Below, piece after piece: positions 48,285 through 60,342 of a stretch of 64,000 nucleotides of DNA. A model generated the notes under the pieces. That model worked only from the letters and a program-made list of their open reading frames with translations. It searched no databases and was not told the origin of the DNA. Source of the DNA: Terebella lapidaria (Eukaryota; Annelida; Polychaeta; Terebellida; Terebellidae). The translations under genes and the position numbers were made by a program. Each line of letters begins with the position of its first letter. Position 1 is the first letter of the stretch. The stretch is from assembly GCA_949152475.1 (NCBI GenBank), contig OX424570.1:20580694-20644693 (forward strand). Direction: 5' to 3'.

Positions 48285-48450
48285 ATTACAAACCATAACT
48301 TGGTTTGCTTTATCAGAATAGCTCAATCACATTATAAGTATCTCTCATTCTCAGTAGTACGGTAACCGGAAGTCCCTCCGTGGGGTCACTGAGTGTGAAC
48401 CCCCAATCGATATGCAGCCATTATCAGTTCAGAAGGAAAATTCAGTCTAC
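48285..48450 (+). repeat. Ngaro split repeat A2
   Basis: 166 bases identical to A1 at 42,166-42,331. The 332-base spacer between A2 and B2 contains a diverged second version of part of B. Confidence 0.93.
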
Positions 48451-48782
48451 CCTCCTCCATCCCCAACTCCTCCAATAATATACTAACTACTACAGTGTAG
48501 TATATCCGCCTGGCCATTGTCAAGTTAAACTTGGTCTCGGTCATGTTTATTATCTCTAATATTCAGATGGTTATATTGCTCATTACAGTATATGTAGTTA
48601 GCCGAGTGACCATACCCTGTGTACATCGATGGAACGCAATATTATTGTCATGTTCACTGTGGTCCAAATGATTGTAAATATACATGTAACCGATATCTTG
48701 TCGATATCCGATATCTTGTGAAAGCCCGTCCTTGTGTTCCTCATCCACAATATTCAGATGTTATTGTCAGTAGTTTAGTCGC

Positions 48783-49096
48783 TGCCGATATTTTGTGGCA
48801 AGTCCATGCTTGTTTGATCATCTACAGTACTGTATTTGAGATGTCTATATTGTTCTAAGTAGTTTAGTCGTGTGATCATAACCATGTCTGCGTTGATACG
48901 GTACTATCAACATGATTGTCATGTCTATTGTGTTCCAATGTTTGTAACATATATGTAACTAGGGTTTCCATTCAGTATTATCACCATCAATGTGATGTCT
49001 ATTGGTTCCAATGGTTGTACCATATATATACATATAACTAGTCTATTCACTTGAGTATGTCATCAAATAACCAGAACATTGTGGTACAACACAGAC
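48783..49096 (+). repeat. Ngaro split repeat B2
   Basis: Right end of the element. It differs from B1 at two of 314 bases. Confidence 0.93.
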
Positions 49097-49477
49097 TATC
49101 AAGTTTCGGTGATTCCGAAATGGAGATCTCGTATCGTAAAGTCGTGCTCAGTACAATGCAGTTTTTGGATAATATTGTGCTTTCCTCTCTATACGGGAAC
49201 TGACAATGCCACCAATTTCTTCATACTTATTTCCATTTCAATCTTTTTATTGGTTACTTCATCATCAACGTAATGCAAGATCTTAAAGAATGAATTCCTA
49301 CGCCATTCACCACAGTCACAGTGCACAAGCTTATCATTGCGTTGCAATGGCGCATTCATTAATGGAATCAGAGTCAGTTATCGATTGAATCAGCGCGGTT
49401 GGTGACAATTTTCGACTGAATCGGCGCGGTTTATGACAATATGGGTGTTGATGAACATGCAGAGTTTCCAACATTTT

Positions 49478-50188
49478 ATTACCCTCGCCCCGATAGGGGC
49501 AGAGGGTATTGTAATTGAGTCTGTCCGTTTGTATGTCTGTCTGTTTGTTTGTCTGTCTGTCCGCACGCATATCTCAAAGGAGAATGGTCCGATCAACATG
49601 AAACTTATAGAGATGAAGCGGTATCTCAGGTATCTCCTCGAATCTGGTCAAAATCGGACAAAAACTGTTGCCATGGCAACGGAAAATGTAAAAATAAATA
49701 ATTGACCATAACTTCGGTTCTAATCAAGATAATTTTTTCTAACTAATTTTGTATTTTTCTATGGCCAATTCCTGATCATCTGATAAGTAGCTCGTGGTCG
49801 TACGACCAAAACTCTCCATTATCGCCCGATGTCGAAAAATTGGGGGTCACGAATTCGGTTATTTTTGGCCAGCGACGTTTCAGTGCAAGTGTCTGCGCTC
49901 ATAACTCAAAGGCAAACGGTCTGATCGATTTGAAATTTATAGGGTTGGAGTGCTATGGTAGTGGCTCAGTCCCTTTCAAATTTTGCCTTTCAAAAAAATC
50001 ACATAATTGGCTATAACTCCGGTTCTAATCAATATTAAATTTTCACTTTATTTTTGTATTTTTCTTTGGCCAATTCCCAATCGTATGGCGTACAACCGAT
50101 GGTCTTAAGACCAAAACTCTCAATTATCGCCTAATTCTAGTTACTAAATCTGAAGGGCGAGGGTCTGCAATCTCTGATTGTCTCGTTT
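49478..50188 (+). mobile_element. Repetitive element E2, copy 1
   Basis: Starts ATTACCCTCGCCCCGATAGG, a hairpin end (CCCTCGCCCC-GAT-AGGGG), followed by TCTG/TTTG-rich sequence. It ends GGGCGAGGGTCTGCAATCTC, then TGATTGTCTCGTTT. Inside are loose ~330-base repeats starting CATAACTCAAAGGC. Comparison with U-A and U-B shows the exact interruption at TTCCAACATTTT / AAGATGTTATTG. No coding capacity. Confidence 0.75.
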
Positions 50189-51527
50189 AAGATGTTATTG
50201 TATTGCACAAATAAAGAGTCAAGTTATCCCACAAGGTTTTTGAAAGTGGTGACAGGTTACAGGTCCATGAAATGTTGATGATAGAAAGTTCCACCGGAAA
50301 AACGACTCGGGGTTAAACCTGTATAATGATTCAGGCTGATGACATGATGGTTACCAGTTACGGTGTTCTCGCCTTTGACATTCGAGAGAATCGCTGCGTC
50401 ACTTCCATACATTATCTGAAAAATGTTGGACAGTGATGATATGCGTTACTTATTTGAAAACGGAACCTCCTTGTAACGGAGATTTTACGCAACAGTCGTC
50501 AAAGTTACATAGGTATTTACACTCAACCCTACACTTGTGTGCATTTTATGTCAAAACAACATGCAAATAATTGTTCTTTTAATATTCATTGGTACAGCGA
50601 TGGTGACTCGTATTTGTTAAATGCATATATGTTTCGAAACTAGTATTCTCACTTATGAAATGATGAATTTATGTTTCTCTGTTTTCCCGTTTACGTTTAT
50701 ATACGCCGATCATATTCGAATCATCCAACGGACCATCCATACGAAATTGAAGTTATACACAGGCTACATTCTCTGTAGTTTATGTTGTACATTTTCATCT
50801 CAGGAGTGGTCATTTATTCCAATTTGTTCAGACATTTGGTGTCTGGAGATGGTATTTGGTTAGGTTGATTACCTCTACAGCTTGCTCCAAGATATACGGA
50901 TAACATAGTCCCTGGTTATGATCATACTGTCTTAGTGTGTCTTGATGTGCTCTATAATATATCACAATTTCAAATTCTCAGACGCATCAATTTGATCCAA
51001 ATGGTTTTGTACATACCTTCTTTAATACAGCTACAATTTACAGCCACATTGGCGGTAAATTTAGGTATCTACCGAAAACTGGGTATATATATAATGTAGG
51101 TTATGTTGTTATGCATTCGGGAATTAAATTGAAATAAATTTAATACACTTGATATATTATTCACAATATTTGCATGTCGAATACGACGTTGTCTTGTAAT
51201 ATTAGCCAGGTACGTGAACTTCGTTCGACCAGAGACGTTTGGCTTATGGTACCAGTTCATTAGATTCTACATAGTTGCCATACCAAGCATGATTTCACAT
51301 TCTGACTCGAGCTTTGCTATGACCTCATCTTACACAGATTAACCTGGGAGTCACAGCTGTATGATTGACAATCATGAGGTTGAGAAAGTTTTAATGCTTG
51401 GTTTCCTTCATTCATTCCATCCAGGGCTCACCTCCCGAAGTAATGACAGGTTGTCGCTTCTCAGTTTGTTCAATAGCTATGAAGGTATTCATCAATACGC
51501 CTCAGATTTCTGCTAAGTTGCTACGTT

Positions 51528-52702
51528 TTTATTACCATCGCCCCGATAGGGGAGAGATAATTGCATTTGGATCTGTCTGTCTGTTTGTCTGTCCTTCTAC
51601 ACGCATAACTCGACAACATATGGTTCTATAGATTCCAAACTTATAGGGATGAACCGGTATGGCAGTGGCTCGGTCCTTCTCAAATTTTGTCGTAATCGGA
51701 TAAAAACGGTTGCCATGGCAACGGAAAATGTGATATTCACATAAATGGCCATAACTCTGGTTCTACTTGATATTAATTTTCCCAACTATTTTTGTATTTT
51801 CATTGGCCAATTCCCGATGGTCGTACGACGAAAACTCTCCATATCGCCCGATGTCGAAAAATTGGGGGTCACGATCACGGTTATTTTTTGCCAGCAACTT
51901 TTCAGTGCTAATGTCTGCGCTCATAACTCAAAAACAAACTGTCCGATCATTCTGAAAACGGGAAAATCACATAATTAGCTATAACTTCAGTTCTACTTAA
52001 TATCAATTTTTCCAACTATTTTTGTATTCTTCTTTGGTCAATTCCCAATCGTGTATTGTACGACCGATGATAGTAGAATGAAAACTCTCCATTATCGCCC
52101 AATGTCAACAAATTGGGGGTCACGATTTCGGTTATTTTTTTGCCTGCGACTTTTCAGTGCTAATGTCTGCGCTCATAACTAAAAGACAAAACGTCTGATC
52201 AATCTGAAATTTATAGGGCAGAAGTGGCTCAGTCAAAATCGAATGAAAAAGGTTGACATGGCAACGTAAAAGTGAAAATCACATAATTGGCTATAACTCC
52301 CGTTCTACTTGACATCATTTTTTCTAACTATTTTTGTATTTAACTTTGATCTATTCCCGATCGTATGGTGTACGGCCAATGGCAGTACGACGAAAACTCT
52401 TCATTATCGCCCAATGTCGAAAAATTGGGGGTCACGATTTTAGGTGTTCTGAGAATAAAGACAGTCATTCATTCAAGGTCACAGAAAAGTCGAAATCGAA
52501 AATAGCTCTGCTTACACTCATTATTTATTTCGCTCATTAATTTTGTATTTTCTATAGTCAACATCATTTTCTATATGATTGATGGTCGTACGATCCAAAT
52601 TCCCTTTTATCACCCAAGGTCGACAAATAAGGGCCATCAGCTTTGATTTTAGTAACTTAATCTGAAGGGGCGAGGGTCTGCAATCTCTGATTGTCTCGTT
52701 TT
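51528..52702 (+). mobile_element. Repetitive element E2, copy 2
   Basis: Same two ends as copy 1 but longer by about 460 bases because it has one or two more internal units (restarts near 51,600, 51,918 and 52,165). It sits between T-rich flanks (CGTTTTTA at both sides). Confidence 0.75.
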
Positions 52703-52861
52703 TAATTACATTTGATGTGTCTAATCCATTGTGTCCATTTTCAAGTACAAACTAATTTTAAAAATATTTTGATCATTAAACATCTCCAAAGTGTGAAACG
52801 CATGATTGAGGAAATTGCATATTTGAAAATATACAGATTGATATGATATAATAGGACGCCA

Positions 52862-52970
52862 TGTGGTCGGGCTTTGTTTCTATTGCAAAATGTTGTGTTT
52901 TACGTTTGTTAGTGGCATCATCAAAATCTGACTGTATCGGTGGTAATAGATTGATACTTACATTAATACT
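52862..52970 (-). repeat. Dispersed repeat R, copy
   Basis: On the minus strand this copy keeps an open frame reading SDFDDATNKRKTQHFAIETK directly after ACCGATACAG. It is the best preserved copy of repeat R. A shorter copy follows at 53,466-53,510. Confidence 0.5.
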
Positions 52971-53059
52971 ATACAGATTTTCAAAGATGATATTTAGATT
53001 CTTCTGTTAGTTCCTGATGGATGACTGGTGGACCCCTCTGAGAACGACATGCACCCTGG

Positions 53060-53188
53060 CAGTGACCACTCTCAGATCACCAAATTCCAAATTGTGAAGC
53101 ACTTTGATAATGTGTGCAACGTTGATAAAGCGCTATATAAGAACCGGTTATTATTATTATTATTATTATCATTATCATTAATATTAGT
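53060..53188 (+). mobile_element. SINE/LINE 3' tail fragment with ATT repeat
   Basis: GATAAAGCGCTATATAAGAA followed by CCGGTT and about ten ATT units, the typical 3' end of L2-related SINEs and LINEs. The rest of the element is missing. Confidence 0.75.
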
Positions 53189-53764
53189 CCACGATCGCTC
53201 AGTGAAGCACTGCTCAACATAAACATGTTTATCCTTTACTGTCAGAATGGGCTAATTACGGAATTGATTGTATTAGTCATTATGAAGTGTAAAGTCTGGT
53301 GAATGCATTCAAAGCGTTCACAAATTATTGATGTATGCCCTGAACGTAAATTTGAAATTGTAACAATCCTGTTGTCAATATCGACCCAGGCCTTGAACAA
53401 ATCATGTTTCTCGCCATTTCGCTTTTTGTATTTCATCAATGGGGAAGTAGAAGTGATTGGACGACATTCTACTGTATTGGTGGTAATAAATTGACACTTA
53501 CATTTACATCTTGGAATAAAAGGTTCACAATACATACTCTCAAATCGTTTTAGGGGACATGATGTATAAGTGCTGGTCAGGTCGGGGTTTGTATATTCGT
53601 TGATCGATCATACTTCATGTTGTTTGTTACTGAAATTTTCAGCATGAATCCATCATCGATTTCTAGCGGTACCACCCAAACAGACCTATCTGTCTTGGCT
53701 CTGGTAGCATCTTCTTTGCTAATCTATCAAATATGATATGATATATTAACATGTTACGTTTCAA

Positions 53765-55900
53765 AGATATACATCTGGAGTTTTGTCAGCCATGTCTCTT
53801 GATAATGTAAACGACGACCTGCATTGGCGTAATCATAATTTGATATTTAGACAGGTTCTTGTGTGGGTTCCTCAGAATTTATGTTTTTACGATTTTTTAA
53901 AAACATATATACATCTCTACTGCACAAATGTTAGTTCTGTTGTTCTGCACGTCATTATTACCACAGAAGTGATCTTTTTTCCCCAAAAGTACAGCAATTC
54001 TAGTCTCTCATCACTGCTTATTCCTCTAACCATCATTCCATATCATACTTCAATGTTGAATCATTTTGTAAGTTATCATAACCTCCCCTGCGTGGTTTAT
54101 ATTTCATCACACAAATGTCGTGGAAAAATAATTCCCATCCTTTTCGAATAAAGATATTGTAAAAGGTATTATAATGTAAATTTTTGTGTAATTGCTCGGA
54201 TGTTTTTACCAATTTTCTTCCATACATCAACATATAGCAAAATGAATATAGTGTCCATTCATGCCTTTCCAAGAATCTCATTGTCAAGCATTAATTGGTC
54301 TCAATCAATTGACCAATCCCAAGCGGAGTACGCACGTTATCACATTGATTTACCTGGGTAAGATGTACGCATCAGAACCCACTGACTGCTCTCACGAAGA
54401 TTGATTCTCCTCTCATTGTTAAGTTTCTATTTTTGAATATTATGGATTGTGTTTATTTTATGACATCACTACTTGAGAATTCTTCTTTCATTTCTTGGTT
54501 CAAACAGCCCCAGAGTATTTTTTCATTAACGGCGTTCCACAATACTTCCAGAGCACTAATAAACACTGAAAACAACACCAAAGTCCGAATCCAGGACAAA
54601 ATTCATTGAACGATTGCAAGAGATCAAAATCTGATTGATTGTATAATTATCAAACTGAAGGACACTGGAGCTGACGAAAATTCTAACGAAGCATATACAT
54701 GTACATCTAAAGCCACACTCGTGCCATTAGAGCGAGTGTGAAACATACATGTAGTTGTTGCTACACTTAGCGTACAGAATCAGCATACTGCTCAACGATA
54801 CTTTGCAATAATTGAACACATAATATAATACGCACCATATGCTATTGAATATCATCAAGAACCTGACTTCGGTGATTGGAAAGCTAATTAGAGTTTTAAT
54901 GGTGAATATAGAGTTTCCATTCATTCTTCTCAGAAGAAGCAATACAAGTCACATGTGGTCGAGCGATAAAAACTTGTTAAAGGACAAACTCTTCAGTTCG
55001 CCACATGTCGCTATAATTTAATTATCTTGTAAAACATGACACTTGCACCGAAACATGAGATATTACATAATTATGATAATTTGAGATAGCGAACCGAATG
55101 AGGCTTCACTTTCGGGAATTGGACTATTATTTGAGTCGCGTTTAATTAATTAAGCATAATTAATTTCACATAATTATGATAAAAGCGTTACATTCAATTT
55201 TACTTCCAGTATTTTATGTGAGGTCTATTCATATCACATTATATTGAAACCAGGAATCAGTCAGATGAAGAAAACTCAGTACATGACTTTTCAGCTGTCT
55301 AATGAAGATACAAATTATTTTGATTTTTTTTTTGATATTAGCAAAGTGAATTACAGGACTTCGATAGTACAAACACAGGAGACCTCAAGAAAAAAGAAAA
55401 ATATTAGGAGGTAATTGTGACAGAGGGAGCAGCGGAAGGGTCCCATTACTCTCCGTTTGAGCCGTTCTCAGTCAGAAAACTGGATATCAAACTAATCACC
55501 GTTATGATCATTAATAGTGGGAAAACATGTGTCCACCAGTTGGACAATTAGGTTGAAACATGTGATTCAATTGATAAGACGACATGCATGACAATTCGTA
55601 AAATGACCACACACAAATCTATCGATGATGAATAATTCAAGACAACTCACAGTTTACGATTAAAACTACTCACGCGGCGAAGAACAGCATGTCTACCATC
55701 ATGCACTATAACCTACTTGGAATCCATAAACACGAGAATGATATTATATGATATTGTCTCGAACTTTTGATATTTTTCACGGATATTAATTGAGGAACAA
55801 ATATATTGATCAACGTTCACTACAGATAAGCCGTTCACGAGAATGGGGCATGGGCAGAAAAAGCCCTAATCGCCAGGTGGTAGCACTGTTTTAGTGGTAG
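53765..55900. other. Intergenic, no gene seen
   Basis: AT-rich. The 122-codon frame at 53,783-54,151 has no domain and a composition like random AT-rich sequence. Nothing else stands out. Confidence 0.45.
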
Positions 55901-55907
55901 TGCCGTA

Positions 55908-56110
55908 TTTCTATTCTAACATGGTAAATGATTGTTAGGAAATAAACGTTACCATGGCTACACACGTTTGTTACGGTCATGACGTTTTTGTAGGCCGTTG
56001 CTCTTGGAAACGAAATCTGATATAGGCCCTAGGGCCGTATATCAACTGATATAACACCTTTTGAAATGACTGAAATGCTAAGAGCCGTTTGACGTCACCA
56101 TGTTAGAATT
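55908..56110. repeat. ~200-bp TIR repeat, left copy
   Basis: Starts TTCTAACATGGTAAATG and ends CACCATGTTAGAATT, so it has its own terminal inverted repeat. About 93 per cent identical by eye to 56,262-56,463. Contains the palindromic TAGGCCCTAGGGCC word. Confidence 0.78.
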
Positions 56111-56114
56111 AAGG

Positions 56115-56261
56115 AATAATGTATAGATTTGGAGTAATTGTCGCACAATAAACTTCGAGGGCAAGGTGATAAGGTCCCGAGACGCCGAAGGCGTCGAGGG
56201 CTATATCACCTGTCCCGAGAAGTTTATTTTGCAGACAATTACGACAAATCTATACATTATT
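56115..56261. repeat. Near-perfect hairpin, 72-nt arms
   Basis: Arms 56,115-56,186 and 56,190-56,261 pair around a GAA loop, with the core GACGCC-GAA-GGCGTC. It sits exactly between the two 200-bp direct repeats. Probably a foldback MITE; no coding capacity. Confidence 0.85.
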
Positions 56262-56463
56262 TCTATTCTAACATGGTAAATGATTGTTAGGAAATAAACG
56301 TTACTATGGCTACACATGTTTGTTGCCGTCATGACGTTTTTGTAGGCTGTTGCTCCTGAAAACGTAAATCTGATATAGGCCCTAGGGCCGTATATCAACT
56401 GATATAACACCTTTTGAAATAACTGAAATGCTACGAACCCTCTGAGGTCACCATGTTAGAATT
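56262..56463. repeat. ~200-bp TIR repeat, right copy
   Basis: Second copy of 55,908-56,110 in the same orientation, with the TTCTAACATGG start and CCATGTTAGAATT end. Confidence 0.78.
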
Positions 56464-56639
56464 CACTATGGAGAACATCTCTATGTCTTTGTCGCTTTGA
56501 AATTATATCGATGTAGTTGCATCCATTGGTTCTGGTAGTTGACCAGTTCGTGTTTTGTTTTCTAGATTGCATAATGCGTGTGTGACATTATCGTGATTCC
56601 AATTGAACAGTCTAGACTGGATTCAAACGAGTATGTTAA

Positions 56640-56651
56640 CTCATTCACTGC
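56640..56651 (+). repeat. piggyBac left TIR
   Basis: CTCATTCACTGC, directly after a TTAA at 56,636-56,639. Confidence 0.92.
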
Positions 56652-57659
56652 TACAATTATTTCACATTCGGGCAGATCGTGTGCTGCATTAATTTTGAAA
56701 ATAGGCTAAAAATCAATGTCTTGCTATGGATCAATGTACTACTCTCTATTGTATGCAGTATATGTATAATATATGTATATCTGAAGAAAGGATAAAGCTT
56801 TTCAACAAATAAGTGTTTTATTTTTAAATTTTCAAATAAATAACATGGCCAGGGTTAAAGTAACCATGGCAACAATGAATACTAAAATGAATGAAAAAAG
56901 TTCGAAAAAACGAAAAAAATGTGTTCTCCGAACAATTATCTGCAGGTCATTTGTCACAATAATATGAACACACTAACAGTATAAATGTGTAAAATATTCC
57001 AATAGCATTATATGTATGAATGATTAAAATTAATAATTTATCATACATGTACAATCTATGTACACAAGTAACATTATATGCATGTATAGAAATACTGGAA
57101 TGTTATGGCGTCACAAATTTTTACATACCATATGACACAAATTTTTACATACCATACCATATATGTACAAGATATGCATCATATGTACACATGATATTAA
57201 CAAGCTTTAATAAGTTAAATATTTACATTGTTTCATCAATAGTCTATCTCCATCTCATTTACATGGAACTCAAAGTCACTACACATATCCAAAGAAGTAC
57301 ATCATGATTGCCAATCTGCCTGTCGAAAAGTGAAATCATCGGATCATCAACTAGTAATCAGAATAACAATTTGATACAGAATCAATAGTGCATTGCAAAA
57401 TGATACAGAATGAATGCAAGATAAATACAGAATGAATGCAGTTGATAATTGTTTGGTGTATCACATCTGGAAGCATATTGATAATAATAACTTGTGCAAA
57501 CACAGTGGAAAAGTGACACGGTGAAAATAAAGAACAAAAAACTTATTACCACATGCAGAACGGCACAACATGAATTGACATGCAGGTCGATGTCTTGAGA
57601 GTATTTACAAGATTTATGCAAACTTGAGAATGCTCAAACTACTAACAAGACTGCATACA

Positions 57660-60342
57660 CTAATTGTCAGGAGCAAGCAGGGTGTATGCCCTTCTGAAGT
57701 CCGTGTGGGTGTGGTAGAGCCTGAAGCAAGGGGTGATGCAGAGAGCCACTCCACAGTCTGGGCACTGGTAGCGAGATTCGTGTCTGCGTGGGGCGCGCAC
57801 TCCTCTTTCACGTCGCTGTCCTGTTGGTGCACAGCAGACGACACACCGTTTTGTGGGTTTCTCTTTCAGGTTGGTAGCAGGGATGAGATCTGGAAAATGT
57901 CGTCCGGTGAGGCGCTGGATCGGAACACTACGCGGTCGGCCTATCGTGATGCTTGGAAGCTCAGCGCGCTCAATCAACGAGAGAACCAGCTCCTCGATGA
58001 ACTGCAGTTGGCGCACCGGGCGCGGGCATGTGCTACGATACACGATGTATGCTTGGAACCGGGCGAGAGAAATCAGATAGATGGCCAGCTTGATGTACCA
58101 TTTCAGGCTCTTCCGTCTCGGAGCATAGTATCCCACATTTTGGTCGCTTTTATCAACGCCGTTCATTTTCCGGTCGTACTCCAGCTTCAGGGCAGGAACC
58201 TTGATTGGAACTCCTGAAATAACACATGTCTAAATCAGATTTCCTGAGAGACAAATATCAGCAGATCAATAGAAATGCATGCTAACACTCATGCCATTAT
58301 TGGTGTGCAGTTTGCAACACACCAAAACTGAGAATTATCCTAAATATGAGTATTGAAACAAACATTGGTGTACAATAAGCGGACGTTCATGGTGACTGCT
58401 ATATATGTGTAATCCAATGTATCATCCGTACTATGTTCGGGGCATACAATACAGACGTGTAAACAGCCTATTGACTGACCTGCTGCGTCTCGTTTACGTC
58501 CATCCACCATCGTGGCGCTGTGTGCAGTGGACAGGAATTTGACATCTGAGTTGTCTCGCCATTTGAGTACCATCAGGCTATCTTTGCGGCGGTAGACAGT
58601 CTCCCCCTTGCGCAGTTTTTTGGTCCTGATGATAGGGGGGATCCCGGCCCTGTTTGGTCGGACTGTGCCTGCTGCGAGGGTTCGACGGTTGTGCAAGGCT
58701 TCAAATAGCGGAACACCTAAAATATATATCAGCACAATTCCATTTCATGCCTTTTCAAATAAGACCCAAGAAGCAGGCTATGGGGGATGTAAAAAGGAAA
58801 ATGGTAGACACAAGTGAAAGCCAACAAAGAGGACATAATAGTATTAGGAAACATGGGCTATTGAAAAATAAGGGTGGGTGAACTGATTACGATAATCACC
58901 TGAATAATAGTTGTCCAACCAGAGTAGATGCCCCCTGTCCATCCATGGTTCCATGAGCTCCATCACAACATTCATGGTGTGGTTCCTGTCGATGTTGTTC
59001 CCTTCGCGACCTTGATACACCTTGAACTTCAAACTGTAGCCGGTATCGGATTCACACAGCTGATACAGCTGCAAAGGATAAAATATTATATATTAGTACT
59101 AGTACACACTATTAGACATGTTAGAGTACCGATGAGGGGAGGAGAGCATTCTTATTTATGGATGGTCATAAATTACAAATAAATTTAGTATGCATACCTT
59201 GATCCCATACTTCTGTGGCTTTATAGGGATATACTGCTTGAACCCGAGTCTGCCTGTCCAGGCAACCATAGTCTCGTCAATACAGATGTCGCGATCAGGT
59301 GTGTAGAGCTTGGGAAACCGTTCATTCAGGATATCGATCAGTGGGCGAACCTGAGATAGATAGACATACTTGAGTTATCTTCCACCAAACTTGTGAATGC
59401 ACCCTAAAGTTAAAGCCAATAATATGTACATACATGTATGTGCTACACACACATACCCACACAAAACGTGTGTACTAATGTGATGTACCATACATGTTAT
59501 TGCATATTATACTGTGTCTAAATGTCGGGACACCACATGTAAGTTGTACATAATGGCCTAATACTAATAGAGGAATAGCAGTGCAAGGGCTGTGCTTCAA
59601 GCCTTCAGTCAAAATAATACACTTTATCTTATAAATAAATAAAGGCTGAGAAAAACTATACCTTATAGAGTTTGTCGCGGACTCCATCGACTGGCGGCAG
59701 TGGTTGACCCTCGTTGTCTGACAGATGCAGGAATTTGAGAAGGAGCAAAAAACGATCCCTTGAGAGAATGGATGACCAGAATTTCGTGTTGTAGATGGAA
59801 TCCTGTGACCAATAGGAACTGTAGGTGGGTCGGTCATCAATCCCCATGGCTAACAGTACAGCAATGAACGCCTTCATCTCCGCTGCAGAGGTGTCGTACC
59901 ACTTGTGAACGCGACTGTTCGGCGGAAAGGCTCTGCCGGTCATGAACTGATGTGCATATCTGTTCGTTTCTGTAGCCAATAATGTGAAAAATTCCTCATC
60001 AAGGAAAAGAAAAAAGAAGTCACAGGCTTCCATTGATGTGGGATCGGCATCAGCTGGGAGATGAACGCCTGGGTCTTGTGTGGGCCGAAATGGGGGGATA
60101 TCCTGCACCTGGTCATCTTCGTGGTAAACCCATCCTTCTCTTTCACCCACAGCTACATCATCATCACTGTTTTCCGAAATATCACTGTCAGCATTACTAT
60201 CACTGCTCTCGGTTTCACTTTCGCTGTCTGTTTCATTCTCACTGTCCTCATTCATTACAACTCCGCCAATATCGTCAAAATCATCCTCCCATCCGAGACG
60301 CTGTGGAGCGCGCACCTGCCGTTTTGGCCGACGGGCCGCCAT
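57660..60342 (-). CDS. piggyBac transposase, five exons, intact
   Basis: DDD transposase that cuts and pastes the element at TTAA. Exons: 59,662-60,342; 59,198-59,350; 58,900-59,068; 58,480-58,716; 57,660-58,213. The four introns are 129-311 bases, all GT-AG, and phases agree (0,0,1,1). The joined frame is 597 residues, close to the 594 of the Trichoplusia enzyme. An acidic, serine-rich N-terminus (residues 30-65) precedes the DDE_Tnp_1_7 domain. Catalytic aspartates are visible at 252 (CIDETM), 330 (WLDNYYS) and 434 (GVDKSDQ), spaced 78 and 104 apart as in the family. The C-terminus has the cysteine-rich zinc domain (RCVVCC, YQCPDCG, CITPCF, HTHTDF) that binds the terminal repeats. Most mobile piggyBac copies have no introns, so four is unusual. 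Confidence 0.93.

Larger units (their letters stand above)
42166..49096 (+). mobile_element. Ngaro (DIRS-like) tyrosine-recombinase retrotransposon
   Basis: A 6.9-kb element with the split direct repeats that define Ngaro: A1 (42,166-42,331), internal region, B1 (47,859-48,172), A2 (48,285-48,450), B2 (48,783-49,096). Parts in order: an SGNH-hydrolase-like ORF, a Gag-like region with a Cys/His knuckle, DIRS-type reverse transcriptase, RNase H and a tyrosine recombinase. The A copies are identical over 166 bases and the B copies differ at two of 314, so the insertion is young. The coding part shows roughly half a dozen breaks, so this copy is a recent fossil. No target duplication is expected for this group. 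Confidence 0.93.
49240..53760 (+). repeat. Segmental duplication U-C with later insertions
   Basis: Matches U-A and U-B from GCGCATTCATTAATGGAAT (49,350) through CAGGCTACATTCTCTGTAGT (50,760) to ATTCTGACTCGAGCTTTG (51,300), and matches the end of U-B again at 53,540-53,760. It was interrupted by two copies of element E2 and holds two copies of repeat R and a SINE/LINE tail. No conserved open frame was found. Confidence 0.6.

Noticed and set aside
53783-54151. 122-codon plus-strand frame
   Set aside because: AT-rich composition, no domain, no splice context or paralogue.
57624-58217. 197-codon plus-strand frame inside the piggyBac element
   Set aside because: Antisense to transposase exon 5; no domain.
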